From assembly GCA_028023455.1 (NCBI GenBank), contig JAQFVV010000228.1:1445591-1509590 (forward strand): DNA of 64,000 nt, written 5' to 3'. Positions 47,985 through 60,734 of this stretch are shown in pieces. Both the position numbers and the translations under genes were made by a program. This DNA is from Epiperipatus broadwayi. Its lineage: Eukaryota > Onychophora > Udeonychophora > Euonychophora > Peripatidae. How positions within the stretch are numbered: the stretch's first letter is position 1; each line of letters opens with the position of its first letter. Below the pieces are notes generated by a model that was not told where the DNA came from, ran no database searches, and saw only the letters and a program-made list of their open reading frames with translations.

Positions 47985-50900
47985 ATATATTTCTATTAAA
48001 TAAGGTCATCATACTTGCTGTTACAAATTAAAAATGAAAATTACTGTAAAACAATCAGCAAGTACGGTTACCCAGGTTATGGTGAAAAACAATTTTAATC
48101 TCCATTTCCTCCAGTCAATATTGAAGCACAACAACACTGCTTCTTAAGTTTAGTCTTCAAATAAAATAAAGCAGACGGGACTGCCTACACTGGACTGGAA
48201 TGCACTCTTTATACCCTACTCAACAATCAGCTGGTTATTATGATTTGAGTTTTCTTTCTTGATGACATGTTTTTTGAAAAACCTTTTCTTTATTTCTTTC
48301 TCAGCATGTTGTGGAAACAAAATTTACAAATATTATGATTTGATATATAAATGATTGGAAAAAAATGTAGTTTTTTTTGCCCCTTCCTCAATTTACATTA
48401 GTCAATGATAGGAAGAAAGAAAAATTGTTGCCAACATTTAAATTCCAAATGATAATTTCTAAAATATTATTAATTCCAAAAATTTAATATCATATTTAGT
48501 TGTGCCATCAAATTTATTATAAAAATGAGATTTTATTTAAAACTCCACAAAAAACAAAAGATATAAATGGCTTTAGATTTTTATAAATTATGCATTTCAA
48601 ATTTCTTGTGATCAAAACAAGTTTTCTTTCTTCCTTTACAGTGCAATTTATCATTAGATTTCTCACATATTACAAAGTAAATATTTAATAATATATGATC
48701 AAATGCATAAACTAATCTTTCTTTTAATTTTTTAGGCAGTTCATATATTTATTGCTCAATTGTAGTTGAGTTTTTTATTAAACTTTTTTTTCATGTAGCT
48801 TTGTAATATAACTAATTCAAACTGCTATTGATTTGTTATAATTATAGTGTATTAGTTATCTTTTAAAAAAATTATCATTGATATATATTGTAAGGATCGC
48901 TATAAATCTCATTCCTATCCTTACCATTAAATGCATTTGAACATAAATATATACATGGATGTGTTGATTTATAAAATTAATACATCTATTGAACAGTTCA
49001 AATTGATGATATATAACGGTATGAATAAAAATTATATTGTAGTTTAATAAACTGGAAATGCTTGAAACAAAATCATAAATTTTGTTATTAAATTTAATTT
49101 TATTAATATTTTAAAATAACAAATTTGACAAAACAATTGAGAAAGTTTTATAAAGAATAAAACTGAAAAAAAAAAAGATTTTATAACTTAGTATTGTAAT
49201 GTGAAGGGGAGAGAAAAACCTGATGAGTACAATGTAACCATAACAACAATAACAACTATTTTTTTTTGTTGGTTCTCTAATGGCTGGAAAGTTAAAAAAC
49301 ATATAGAGAAAGTTATATGCAAGATTTTTTTTATATATTCATTAATGACAGCAATTCAGATAATTTGATTATCGTAATTTGGTAAAATGTTTTCAGCATT
49401 TTAAAGAAAGAACAAAGATGCATGGATCTGTAAGTTTTTTTTGATTTGATCTATATATGTAAAAAAAAAAAAACCTGAAATGAAGGAATATCACTATACA
49501 TCCATTGGGATTGAACTTTTGTATAAACTATCAAAATTTAAAAAATAAAACAAATTATAACCTGTTGATTAAAGCATAATAAGAACCAAGATTTTTTTAT
49601 TTTATTGATAATTATATTGAACTATTTGCTATAAAAAAATATGTAATAAATATTCATTCACATAATCAAGTGTTTGATAATTCTAGAACTGTTGGAAGTT
49701 TTAAATTTAATAACATTTAACATCAAAAAAAAAAAAGATTTTAATCGTGTTTTGTTTATTATAGCTAAAATGTTTCTATTGCTGATATAAGGAAAGAATT
49801 ATATATATATACTAACGGAAAAATGATGCAGGTGTGCTAAAAGTCGTTGTGAAAGGTCAAGGCAACTCAGATGGGTTTTGAAGAGGGCGAGGAACACGAT
49901 CCATAGGTGTGAATTCTCACCATCACATATATATATAAAATGGCAACCATATATTATGTGAAGTTGTATAGATCAATGATGAAAGTGGCCAAGTCAAAGA
50001 TTATCCAAACTACTTGGTCAACTTGTGGGAGTTGGATTGATCGTAGAAGACACTGCTTTGGATAATAAAGTAAATAAAAGATGCTGAAAATTCTCAATCT
50101 ACCATGAATTTTTCCATTTAAAGAAGATGCTCATGTTTGATCAAGATGTTTACTAAATCATTCATAATTTTATGTTGATATGTAACTTTGTTCATTATGG
50201 TTAACATACTGATGCTATAAAATTTTAAGGTTTTCTCTTCTTCATTTATGTATTTATTTATTTATTTTTTTTACTTCCACATTGGATTTTTTGAGCTGGA
50301 AGTACCAAAGAATTTAGATGTATGCATTTCATGATATAAAATGTATTTTTTGAAATAAAAAAAAATATAAATGGTTCTGTTAAAAAAAAAGGAGAAGGAC
50401 TAGACTATGATGAAATAAATATAAATGAAGGTAAGACTTATTTTTGACTCATTAACATAACATTTAGTAACAAAATTAATTATTAATAAAACCTATATTA
50501 CCCTTTATTAACAAGACACATACTAACAATTACTTATAAAATCAATTGATAGCAATTCCAGTTCTCATGATTTATAATAGTAACATACGAACCCATTAAT
50601 TCAATTATATGTATAAAATAATAATTTGTATATTGATATGATGATACTTTTTTTAAAAAAATAAAAATAAATAAATAACAAACAATGTCATTTGTTTAGA
50701 TTGGTATTAAAGATCATAATTTATTTTTTTTAATATGATGGCATGAAAGGTAGAGACTTATGTATACCAAGAATGACCTATAGTTGATGATATTATTTAT
50801 GTATTTTTCTTTTTTTTGTGTTATTATTTTAATGAGATTGAGTGGAAGTGTAAGAATCATATTTATGGTGTTTTAAAATGTATATTAATATATTTAAATG

Positions 50901-51660
50901 TGTTATGTTAAGATAAAATAAATTTGTTGATTTTAAATTGATTTTACATCAAGGGTTGTCTATAATTTGTTGAGAATACATCATTGAATTCACGTATCTC
51001 TTGATATGGAAATATATATGTAATATGTATCCAATAAGTATACTATAAATCATAACATCAAGTCATTGCCCACATTGGCTAGATATATTCTTATAATTTA
51101 TACCTGAACAAAGTAAGTACTTAGATTATGACTGAGTTTGAATTCTAGGGAATCTAATGGATTGACATGAAAATTGGGTGGATCCTGTGCATATTGCCAA
51201 ATAAATGGGGGTTGAATGATAGTAAAGATCCATCTTGGTTGTAGTGTTATTGGATCTTTCCAATTTTCTGTGGACGGCTGAATTCTTGTTTCGGTAAATG
51301 TAATGGGATAGATTTAGGTGAATGGTTAGAGATGGATCGACAGTCCATTACATTTTTGGAGCTTAGTTTCAATTTAGAATTACATTGATGTTGTTAAATT
51401 GTAGAGTAGTAATTTTATCCATATTTGGAAAATGTGTGTTGTAGAAAATCTAGGATTTTGAAGGTTAGATTGGATATTTGATTGTTGGAGTTTGGTTAGT
51501 TCTATTGCAAGTGTTGATGATGGATAGGGAAATTTTGTCATTGTCTTGAGGATGTGATGTATTCGTGTCACTCATGACTGATTGATCTTATTCACTGCTC
51601 CAGCCCAAATTATGTTATTAGTTATTAGTTATCATGAAGCAGTTAACAGTAGTGCTGCCC
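47985..51660. other. No gene recognised
   Basis: Mostly AT-rich. At 49820-50090 a GC-richer patch (AAAGTCGTTGTGAAAGGTCA, GAAGAGGGCGAGGAACACG) may be the body of an unrecognised repeat. At 51090-51600 the minus strand has a short open frame (51380-51571) and protein-like composition without a recognisable domain. Confidence 0.4.
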
Positions 51661-51666
51661 TGATTT

Positions 51667-51808
51667 TGCCTCTGAGACTCCAAAGACAGCAAGGCAATAT
51701 TTTTTGATATATGTATAATATTAGCCTCTAAGACTCCCAAAAATGAGCAAGGCAATATATTTTAAATAGTAGCCCCTAAGACTTGGATGTAAGCAGGGCA
51801 ATGCAATA
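51667..51808. repeat. Three diverged minisatellite-like units
   Basis: Three copies of a 33-38 bp motif starting GCC(C/T)CT(A/G)AGACT and ending AGCA(A/G)GGCAAT, at about 51668, 51724 and 51772, separated by 12-20 bp AT-rich linkers. Confidence 0.7.
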
Positions 51809-52338
51809 GTGTTTGCAGAAAACTATTATGGGTTGCAGTAGCTTAGAGAGACTGAAATGTGATGATCATCTGAGTGTTCATGGAACATTGCTTACTTTAA
51901 GAGCAGTGATTGAATTCTTTTATCTATCTCAAAATTGTGAAATGCTAATCATTCTTTTGGCTGTCAGTATCTGTCAGATCTTTAGAGGAATGGATGAGTA
52001 CATAACCTAAATATATAGCTTATTCTTCAAGGACTGTTGATAATACATCGGTGGTCCATTACATTTTTTTTCTTGATGCCTATGTTTAAGGCCTTCTTTC
52101 ATCGATTTATTTTCCATTATGATTTTCATCATTTATTCATATTCCATTGCATTTTTATACCACAATGCGGTCGGCTATCTGTTTGTCTATTCGTCGGTCC
52201 GTTACAATATCTAAAAAGCATTAAAAGAAAAAAAAGAAAGGTTTGGATAAACTTATTAAATCAACTTGTCAGATGTATGCAGTATTATACTGATTATACC
52301 CTGTATGATTATGCATTATTAGCTACTAATGCTGGAGT

Positions 52339-52380
52339 CTTCTTCTTTTGTCTGATTATGAAATCAGACAAAAGAAGAAG
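52339..52380. repeat. Perfect 19-bp inverted repeat
   Basis: CTTCTTCTTTTGTCTGATT (52339-52357) and its exact complement at 52362-52380, with a 4-nt spacer. It would form a strong hairpin but no T-run follows directly and no gene is adjacent. Confidence 0.9.
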
Positions 52381-52389
52381 AATCAATTT

Positions 52390-53984
52390 TTCATAGTAAT
52401 AATAGGGAAATCCAAATCTGAATATAATTTCTGCAAAAATAGACTGAAAAATAACCCTAACCCATGTTGCATCAACCTGAGTTCTAATAAATTTTCTCAT
52501 CATCAAATATATCCCTTAGCACTAATATATATTTCATTGATAAACATTCTGCCCTTGAGTGAAAAAAACATGTCCCATGCTCACATCTTCTCCCTTGCAA
52601 TGTCTTTCTACCCTTTCAGTATTCTTTCATCAGATATCAATGGCAAGTAATCACAAAAAATGTATAAGATATTAAATAAATAAGAGTAGAGTTTCACAAA
52701 CTAAGAATCATTTCAAATCAAGAGCCCCTTTCTGGTTGCTCAATTAGGAATACCTTCAACCAAGAAAGAAATTATGAAATAAAAAATAAATTGTATCCAA
52801 GCAAATTTCTTTTTCCAGATCTAAAAGTGAAACCAATTGGTTTTTGATCTTTATAGATGCTATTGGAGTCTCATCAACAGATCCATATCTTGTACTCATC
52901 CACTTCAGAAATAAAATTTAACAGCATCTGATCTATAGTGTGTCAACCATGAACCAAATCTATGGATACAATAGTAGAATTGAAGAACTTGAATGAAATG
53001 TCGTTTTTTTTTTTATTATGTAAATTGTTAATAGTTATCTAAAAAAAATCCAGAGCTAAATTATTTATTTACTTATTTAATATATGTCTTCTTGTTTTTG
53101 ATCTCCAGTTTACAACATGTATTAATAATAATGTAAAATAATATAACCCAATATACTTCATTATATTCTACACTTCTCTATTTGATAGTCGAAATGTTTA
53201 TATATAAATAGTCACTTATATATTAAAAACTATGGAGTTATTCCAAAGAGAACTAAAATAAATTTTCAATTTAAATTACTTTTAGTTTAAAAATGACAAA
53301 ATGTAATTTTTTTAAAAAAAAAAAATTAACAATTGAGTTAATGAAATGTAATTACAAAAACTTTTCCCCTTCGAAACAAATTCAATGTGCCTCATTAACC
53401 TTGCTTAATCTTTTACGTGAAGTCTGTTAATCTCATCTGCAGAAAATCTTCTTACACATGATCTTATCAAAAAATTATAACAAATTTTCATGATGGAAAG
53501 AAAATTAATGAAATCAATTTTTAATAAATGTTATTATTAATTATTTAGAATCAGACTGCTAATCTGTCAGACTAAATCCAACTTAGTAATTAGGCAAGAA
53601 ATCTTTTTAACATTCAGATTACAATATTCTGGAATTGATTTTAAGCCCATCCCAAAATGCTATTAAAGTTTATCAGCAAAGCTTAAACTTAATTGAAAAC
53701 AATCACTTGAATTCACAAGATTAGAAAGTAATTGTTAACATATACTTTTAAATAGAAAAAGATTTACAGCCGGAATCTAAAACTTCACTCATTGCATTTA
53801 TTTTAAAATGAATGACTAAAATTTAGTGCTAACAAATTTATTATTAAATTTAAGGCATTGTGCGTTATTAAAACTTGAAATCTGAGACTTGCATACAAAT
53901 AAAAATTATACAGAGAATTATGAGATATTTTAATCTTTAAAAAAATTAATTAACAAAGACAAAATATTTCATTATATAATAATG
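52390..53984. other. No gene seen
   Basis: Short overlapping frames at 52037-52650 have no recognisable domain. The rest is AT-rich. Confidence 0.5.
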
Positions 53985-54210
53985 GAATCATTTATGGCTC
54001 CGAATTCATAAAAAGTTCGAGAATCAATAGTAACAATGGGGTGTAATGCGTGGAACTTGAAATCCAGAGTCCACCACACTATAATTGAATAATTTATTGT
54101 TGAGATTTCACCGGTGATTTGGTGGTAATAGATCTGGGCTGTGATCCATGAACCTTCAGCTACCAAATCTGCCACTCTACCACAGTACCAAATCACACAC
54201 AGCATCACTT
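53985..54210 (-). mobile_element. tRNA-derived SINE-like element
   Basis: On minus: TACTGTGGTAGAGTGGCAGA (A-box-like), then AGCTGAAGGTTCATGGATCAC (B-box-like) at near-tRNA spacing, followed by an about 130-bp body (CACCGGTGAAATC, GTGGTGGACTCTGGATTTC, CATTACACCCC). GC content is clearly above the flanks. It is a different family from the 20.5/28.65/39.2 kb set. Ends and target duplications were not resolved. Confidence 0.55.
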
Positions 54211-55065
54211 AACTGGAATTAAAAGTGAAAAATATTTTTCTAAGTTGTATCAATTTATGGATAGTTTCATCAGTAACTTGACAATGGAGAAATATTTTTT
54301 GATGGAACTTTTTATATTTCACATCATATTAAAGGATTAAAATATACAATGTTCATTCCTTTGGATAATAGTATAAGGCAGATTTACCTAAACTTATATG
54401 ACCTTCCGTTTCTTTTAAGAAAAAAATTATTCAGCATCCATGCAATGATAAATTTGCATTCTTCTAAGTATCTATATTTCTACCTACATTCTAACACATA
54501 ATGAAGAAAGTTATTGTTGTAAAAAAAACACACATTGAACTTTGAAATTATACAATTAATTTTTAAAATCAACTATAATATTCATATTACACCCAGAATA
54601 TTAAAATCATGAATAAAATAATGAGTGCGCTAATAGCTCTAATTATTAAACAATAAAAATCACAAATAACAAAAATAATGATGATGAGAAGGATGAACCT
54701 GGCGTGCTAATATCACTTTATTAATATTTCACTCTATTTTTGACAGCAGCATTTTTAAATAACTGTAATTAGCTATTTGCAGCTGGGTTTTTTTTTTTTT
54801 AGTTAAATTTGCCTACACTAAACTCATATTTATTAAATATGATGAAAGAAATGTAATTAAAAAGTTTTTTTTTTTCAAAATATGATTTATTAACATAATA
54901 TTAATCTTTGAATTTACATGTTTTGTCCCAAAATCCACAATAAAGTGTTAGTATCTGTTTTTGCACTCACAACTGTTCTGCAGTAGTCATTTATGAATTT
55001 AAATTGTTACAATTATCACTTCTTATAATTTTGGAGATTCTTCTGTGTTTGTACTTGAAAAAGAG
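54211..55065. other. No gene seen
   Basis: AT-rich; no supported feature. Confidence 0.5.
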
Positions 55066-55069
55066 TGTG

Positions 55070-55520
55070 TTCATTTAAAAATATTTTCAAATCACTGATT
55101 GAAATCTGAATAAAGAATCCCCAAGCATTGATAATAGCTAAGCATGTCTTTATCATGTTTTTGTACTGTTTAGAAATTTGACTGAATTCATCTCTCCCAA
55201 ATTTTATTTATACAGAGGAAAGTTTGCTACAAACATAGAAAAACACTCACCCTGGAGCTGTAGATTTATTTCATTAAATTTATTAAGCAAGCCTGTCAAA
55301 TAAGCTATGACATTTTTAAAATCCATCAAGTTGGCTCATAAAGTATCATGTTTATTTTCTAAACATTTTAGTGTTGAATCAAGAGTTTATAAAACTGATA
55401 CAAATAGGGTTTTTTTTTTTTTGATAACCAATGAACTTCTGTATGAGGTAGCAATCGATTGAATTCTTCATTGTTTTCAATACAAAGTTGTCCAAACAAT
55501 CTGTTATTTAATGAGTTTTC
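55070..55520 (-). pseudogene. hAT transposase fragment (ZBED5/SCAND3-like)
   Basis: Minus strand. NRLFGQLCIENNEEFNRLL, then HTEVHWLSKKKTLF (the hallmark 'HTEVRWLSRGkvL' of Buster/Charlie-type transposases and their domesticated relatives), then DSTLKCLENKHDTL, a FKNVIAYLTGLLNKFNEI stretch and INLQLQGE ('LAYL.DIF..lN.LNl.LQG'). Stops and frame changes are present. It represents the middle of the protein; the N-terminal BED finger and the C-terminus are not seen. It abuts the left repeat of the PLE at 55.55 kb. Confidence 0.85.
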
Positions 55521-55545
55521 TGATTTTGTCGATTGGTTTAGTAAT

Positions 55546-55670
55546 GTGTATGATTATTATTATATATATCATTGCTGTTACATAAAGATATTCTATATTA
55601 TATCACTGATTTATTGAAATATAGTAAAAGCAGTCTAATGGATTAAACTTCTTTCCATTTTTGATGATTG
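55546..55670 (+). repeat. Left direct repeat flanking the PLE (pLTR-like)
   Basis: GTATGATTATTATTATATATAT...ATTGCTGTTA(C/T)ATAAA, TCTATATTATAT, TGATTTATT, TAATGGATTAAACTTC and TTCCATTTTTGAT recur in the same order at 60735-60860. The two copies bracket the PLE, as expected for Penelope pseudo-LTRs. A third partial copy is at 28350-28440. Confidence 0.7.
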
Positions 55671-56554
55671 CCTAATAACGTTTATGAATTTGTTTTAATC
55701 TACTTATAGATTATATTGCATCATGGAGCACTTGTGGAAATATATGGAAGATAAACTTTATTTACAAGAAATTAAAAAGTATAAGATTTAACTAGATAGT
55801 TTATATATAGAAAAAATTAAAGGATAATTAATGTATTTATATCAGCTGTAAAGCATGTAAAATTGTCCTTAATGCAAGTAAAATTACTGATAAAAATAAT
55901 AAAAAGATATCAAAAACTGGAAATTAAACCAAAAGCTAGAAAATTATATATTACAAATTTTTATAAATGAAAAATATACACCTTAAATCATAGTATTGAT
56001 AAATATAAGTGTTTGAAAAAGCTATTAAGCCATCCTTAATGAAGATAACTACATGGGATAATTTCATTGAGTTTTAAATAATTACAGAATAAAATGGAAT
56101 CAAAGCTGAATATTAAGTACAATAAAAAATAGCAATGAATGGTGGAGAAATATTAATGTAAATTTTCAAATATAGATATTAAAGATAAACAACATTATAA
56201 ATAAATATATAAATTATAATAAAGAAATTCAGGATAATTTCATATATCTAACAAAATATAAATTTTTTACAGAACAAAATATTTTACTGAGTAAAAGTCC
56301 ATCCTTTATATCATTTGTAGATATTGATATTAAAAAGAAATTTATTACAGATATAAAGCTGGCGAATATTTCAATGGAAGAAAAGAAGAAATCAAATTGT
56401 TTATTAAACAAACGATTATATGAAAATAAAACTTCTAAGAAAAGATATAAATATAGAAGGATTACTAATGAAATTAAAAATATGTGTAATAGTGAAAAAA
56501 TCACAGCATGTAAAAAGGATAAAGGTAGTCGATTTTTTGTTTTGTATTCTAAGG

Positions 56555-57360
56555 TTTTTGTAAATGCAAGCTTATAAAAGAAATGTCACATTTTATATGA
56601 CTTGCTTTCTTGATTATTATAATTTTACCGTTAAGGCTTTGGTTATGCTGAGGCTATTAAAATACGGTAGATCTGAATTTAGTTCCATCCCATATAGCTA
56701 TTTAAATTAGATAACTGGATTTAAAGACATTTTCATGTCCAAAAATTTCAGTTTCTACTTAAATATTTCATATGAAATAAGTGCTGGGCTTTTAAGTTGA
56801 TATATTAGATCTAGTGTCCGAATATTCTAGCTCTCCACTGACATAAGCCATAAGCTTGAAACCAATTGGTCTGGAGATGGGAAGGTTCTGGATAGACATT
56901 TTAAATATTTTCTCATACCCCACTTATCAATTAAGAGCTTGTTTGATCTATTGGTACGCTCTCTGTATTAGATTTTTGTAAATACAAGCTTATAAAAGTA
57001 ATGTTATATTATATATGATTTGCTTTTTTGATTATTATAATTTTACCTTTAAGACTTTGGCTATGCTGAGGCTATTAAAATATGGTAGATCTGAATTTAG
57101 TTCAGTCCCATATAGCTATTTTATGTCCAAAAATTTCAGAGTTTCTACTTAAATATTATGTATGAATTAAGTGCTGGGTTTTGAGTTGATATTTTAGATC
57201 TAGTGTCCGAAAATTCTAGCTCTTTACTGATGTGAGCCATAAGTTTGAAACCAGTTGGTCTGGAGATGGGAAGGTTCTGGATAGAGATTTTATAATATTT
57301 TCTCATACCGCACTTATCAATTAAGAGCTTGTTTGAGTTATTGGTACATTCTCTGTATTA
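56555..57360. mobile_element. Dimeric 0.8-kb insertion with 10-bp target duplication
   Basis: Two tandem copies of one sequence (56555-56972 and 56973-57360; about 90% alike, the second lacking about 30 bp near its middle) interrupt the PLE RT. The target TATTCTAAGG is repeated exactly at 56545-56554 and 57361-57370, and the PLE reading resumes after it. The unit starts TTTTTGTAAATGCAAGC and ends CTCTCTGTATTA. No tRNA boxes or terminal inverted repeats are clear. It may be a dimeric SINE-like or LINE-tail element. Confidence 0.8.
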
Positions 57361-58717
57361 TATTCTAAGGATTATATAGAAAGAATAGAATATGAAATAA
57401 AAAAAGGATATGATAAATTATCAAAAGATCCTAGTAATATTTTAAAAAATAAATACATAAAATTATTACATAAAATGAAAAGATATAAAATTATAAATAT
57501 AAATCAATATAAATTTTTGTGACATTCTTATGAAAATCCACACATATTTACTAAGGAAAAATCAACTCATAAAGATACTAGCCCATTAAGATTATTATTT
57601 AATTTTAGTGATTACATTCTACATAAATTTTGTAAATATTTAAATAAATAGATAGCAAATGTTATTGGTTACTGGGAATTTTGCATTAAAAATACAGATT
57701 ATATCATAAATAAATTAAATAAGATATAAGTGAAAAGAAAACGAAGTATTTTTACAATGAATATTGAGAAAATGTATCCTAGTATTACAAGAATTAAGAA
57801 TATAGAAATATTAATACAAAAATTATCTATGTAGATTAATGATATAAATAGAAGAAAGTTTAACATTAATACATAGCAGCTTATATTTCAAATACAATAA
57901 TGAATATTGGAGTATACATAAAGGATGAAAAATGGGCTGTGCAATTAGTGGGTTAATGTCATCAATATTTATTAATGAATTGAAATGAAAATAAGTTTAA
58001 AAAAAGAATAATAAATGAAAAAATAACATTATTTTAAATATGTTGATGATACTTTAATAATTGATAACAAAGGAGTTATAATTAATATTTATAAAGAATT
58101 TAATAATATATACAATATAAAAATTATAAAGATGGAATTTGATGTTAAAATAGAGTACTTTGATATACAGATTAGTATAGATAATGATAACAAAAACATT
58201 TAGTAAAAAAAAAAAAATTAAAAAAGATAATTTCTATAAATTCACAACAAACATGAATATAAAAGATGGCAGTTATTAAAAATTTTAAACATAAAAATGA
58301 TGGATATAACATAGATAAAAATATAGGTACTTTACAAAAGGAACTATTTATTGAATTATATACCAATTATGGCGATAACCCTAAGAATATTGAAAATATA
58401 TTTTTTAATTATAAACCATCTAATTGTATTATAAATAATAATAGTAGATCTAAGAATAATAAAAAATGGATAAATCTTTCATATTTCCCTAAACTTTATC
58501 ATACATTACTAAAATATAAAAATTATATAGATAAAATCTTGACAAATTAATAGGTAATTATAAAATAAGAGATGATACAAAATATAAAAAATAAATTGTA
58601 TATAAAATTACATGTGGAAATTTCTGTATGATTTACTATGGACATACAGGGAAATATTTAAATGAAAGAGCAAAGAACATATTAATGCTATTAATAGTAG
58701 AGATGATAGATCTACCT

Positions 58718-60347
58718 CAGCGTTTCCCAATCTTTTTTGGCTTGCGTACCACTTGGTAGTACATCACGCTAAATTGTACCACTTCGTAAAAATGATTGTA
58801 TTTCGTGAAATTTGTTATTGCGAGTGTGTTATTTTATTTGCATTATAAATATTATAGGGTGACCATGTATGTATTCACATCTCATAATAAGACAAATTAC
58901 ATTGAAACATGCCTAAACATCAGGCCAGATTATAAACTGACTGAAATTATAAACTCACTGTAACATATTTATATGTATGTGTTTGTTCAAAGTTTCATAT
59001 TTTTCCCAAAATAATTTATTAAAGATTATATTATTACATTAAAGGTTATTTGGTATATATTTTGTTCAAAGTGTTTTCTAATTCCTTCATTTGGTTTTCA
59101 TGAATTTGTGTCTATTTTCTCTTTTTCGGAGCATCTTGCTATTGGTTGGGCCATGGAGAGGATAAATCCAGCATGTCCCAAGTCATGGTAAAAATAACCT
59201 CAGGGGTTATCAGGCTAGCTCTTGTTCTTGTTTTCTTTATATTGTTCAGCATGAAGTTAATAGGATTAAAATTTTGATGATTAAATACTAGCTTACATCT
59301 ACGTAATCCACAATAGATGATCAAGAATTAATGAGAGTCTAATTTCTGGGTATGATCCTTTTCTGATTCATTCTTTCAAATTAAATAATTTAGATTGATT
59401 TGCCTTGATCCGACTCATTATTTATCTACTATTTTGTCATATTTCGTTTACTAATAAATGGTTTTAATAAAAACACAAAATTATAAAAAAACAATTAATA
59501 TATTTTCTTATCATAATCAAATATTTTTATAAAATAAATTTAATGAGATCTTTGTGCTTATTTCGAACAACATAATTTTTTGAAATTTGGTTCGAAAGAT
59601 GCGAGGTATACCCTTAAGTCTACAGCTGCTTTCAATCTGTTTCAATACTTATTTTTTAAAATAATATATGAAGAAAAAGCTCTTCCTACTAATTCCATAC
59701 TTGTAAACGGTAATAATTTAAGAGCTTTCTCGGAAAGTTGTTCATATTCTTTAATGTTTAACCAAAAATTAATTAGATTGTGTCGTTTGAATTCTACTTG
59801 TAAAGTTCTGTCACATGATAATTCTATTAAATTTTCTTTATCCTTTATTGATAATGATGTAGCTTTTTCTAAATTTTCTGCATAGAAGGGGTTTGAAATC
59901 CAATTATCATTTGTGATTTCGGGTTTTAGAAAATATTTCATGAAAGACAATTTTAATCCTGTTAAATGTGCTATTATATTTTCTCGTATATCTTGAGACA
60001 GACTAACCTTATTTTCAAACAAAAAATATGTAGAGTTTCGAATACTTCCAGTTGATTGTTTTCGATACTTATATATATTACTGTTTCCAAAAATCTAATT
60101 TCTTAATCATACTTTCAATTTTATCATTAACATTAAAGATCGTTATCGACTGTACATATTAACAACTTTATTGTATAATATTATGAATTAAAATAATTTT
60201 TATGAATTATAAGAAAAAACATTTCTATGATATTTTTATGATTTAATTTTTTTTTTATGTCCGCCATTATTGATTATTTTTCGTGTACCACCTACCAGCA
60301 ACTCGCGTACCATCAGTGGTACGCGTACCACAGGTTGGGAAACACTG
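58718..60347 (-). mobile_element. hAT DNA transposon (1630 bp) inserted in the PLE
   Basis: Terminal inverted repeats: CAGCGTTTCCCAATCT at the left and, as complement, CAGTGTTTCCCAACCT at the right (2 mismatches). Exact 8-bp target duplications ATCTACCT lie at 58710-58717 and 60348-60355; their centre TA fits the nnnTAnnn consensus reported for the Buster branch of hAT. Subterminal GTACCAC / GTGGTAC motifs are repeated at both ends (GCGTACCACTTGGTAGTAC; CGCGTACCATCAGTGGTACG). Inside is a C-terminal transposase remnant on minus (59540-60022); the N-terminal half is missing, so the copy is internally deleted and non-autonomous. Confidence 0.95.
59540..60022 (-). pseudogene. hAT transposase C-terminal part
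   Basis: A 126-codon open stretch (59642-60022) continues in the same frame past a stop to 59540. Motifs: IRENIIAHLTGLKLSFMKYF ('i..HL..L...F..YF'), NDNWISNPFY ('..WI.nPF'), then FTSMELVGRAFSSYIILKNK in the position of the dimerisation region, and AAVDLRVYLASFEPNFKKLC with a final AQRSH ('LRl.LS...P.i..L...kQaq.SH'). Two in-frame stops lie in the last 40 codons. Family: Buster/Charlie-type hAT, like the fragment at 55.1-55.5 kb but a different part of the protein. Confidence 0.88.
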
Positions 60348-60734
60348 ATCTACCTTATATATTCATTATTGAAAATACAGACAAAACAGATTGCGTCAAA
60401 AATATAAGATCTTTAAATTATATTAAAGAACCAAATAAAAGGAAGATATATGAAATCAATTATATTAATTATAATAAAAATAATTGTATGAACATATATA
60501 AAACATCAATTAATTTGACTAATAATTGGCTAATGATAAATGAATAGATGGTTGTGTAATATACATTTATAGGTTTTTTTTTATGCCTTAAATATATTGT
60601 ATGGTTTTAATAGATTATAGTTAAGTTTATATAAAACAAATAGATGTCACTATATATGCAATGTAGATCGTAATTGTAAATTAGTTGAAACACATTGAAA
60701 AGGATAAAAATTATATTTGCTGAAAATAGCTTTT

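Larger units (their letters stand above)
55700..60545 (+). pseudogene. Long Penelope-like element with GIY-YIG (interrupted)
   Basis: The longest PLE in the window. After an N-terminal part (from about 55730) come ITACKKDKGSRFFVLYSK (56500-56550, split by an insertion), KKGYDKLSKDPSN (57395 on), FTMNIEKMYPSI near 57755 (RT motif A), a degraded motif B near 57930, the catalytic box YVDD at 58039-58050, and IEYFDIQISID near 58155 ('i.FLD..i'). Then a thumb region (58266-58550), the GIY-YIG start VYKITCGNFCMIYYGHTGKY (58598 on, ending NERAKEH after a 1-base loss), and the C-terminal KRKIYEINYINYN...INLTNNW (about 60440-60530). Many stops and frameshifts. A dimeric insertion (56555-57360) and a hAT element (58718-60347) split it. 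Confidence 0.88.

Noticed and set aside
52037-52650. Cluster of overlapping 65-119-codon frames, some with histidines or Cys-Leu-Ser repeats
   Set aside because: Frames overlap on both strands across a 19-bp perfect hairpin; no domain and no codon bias could be seen.
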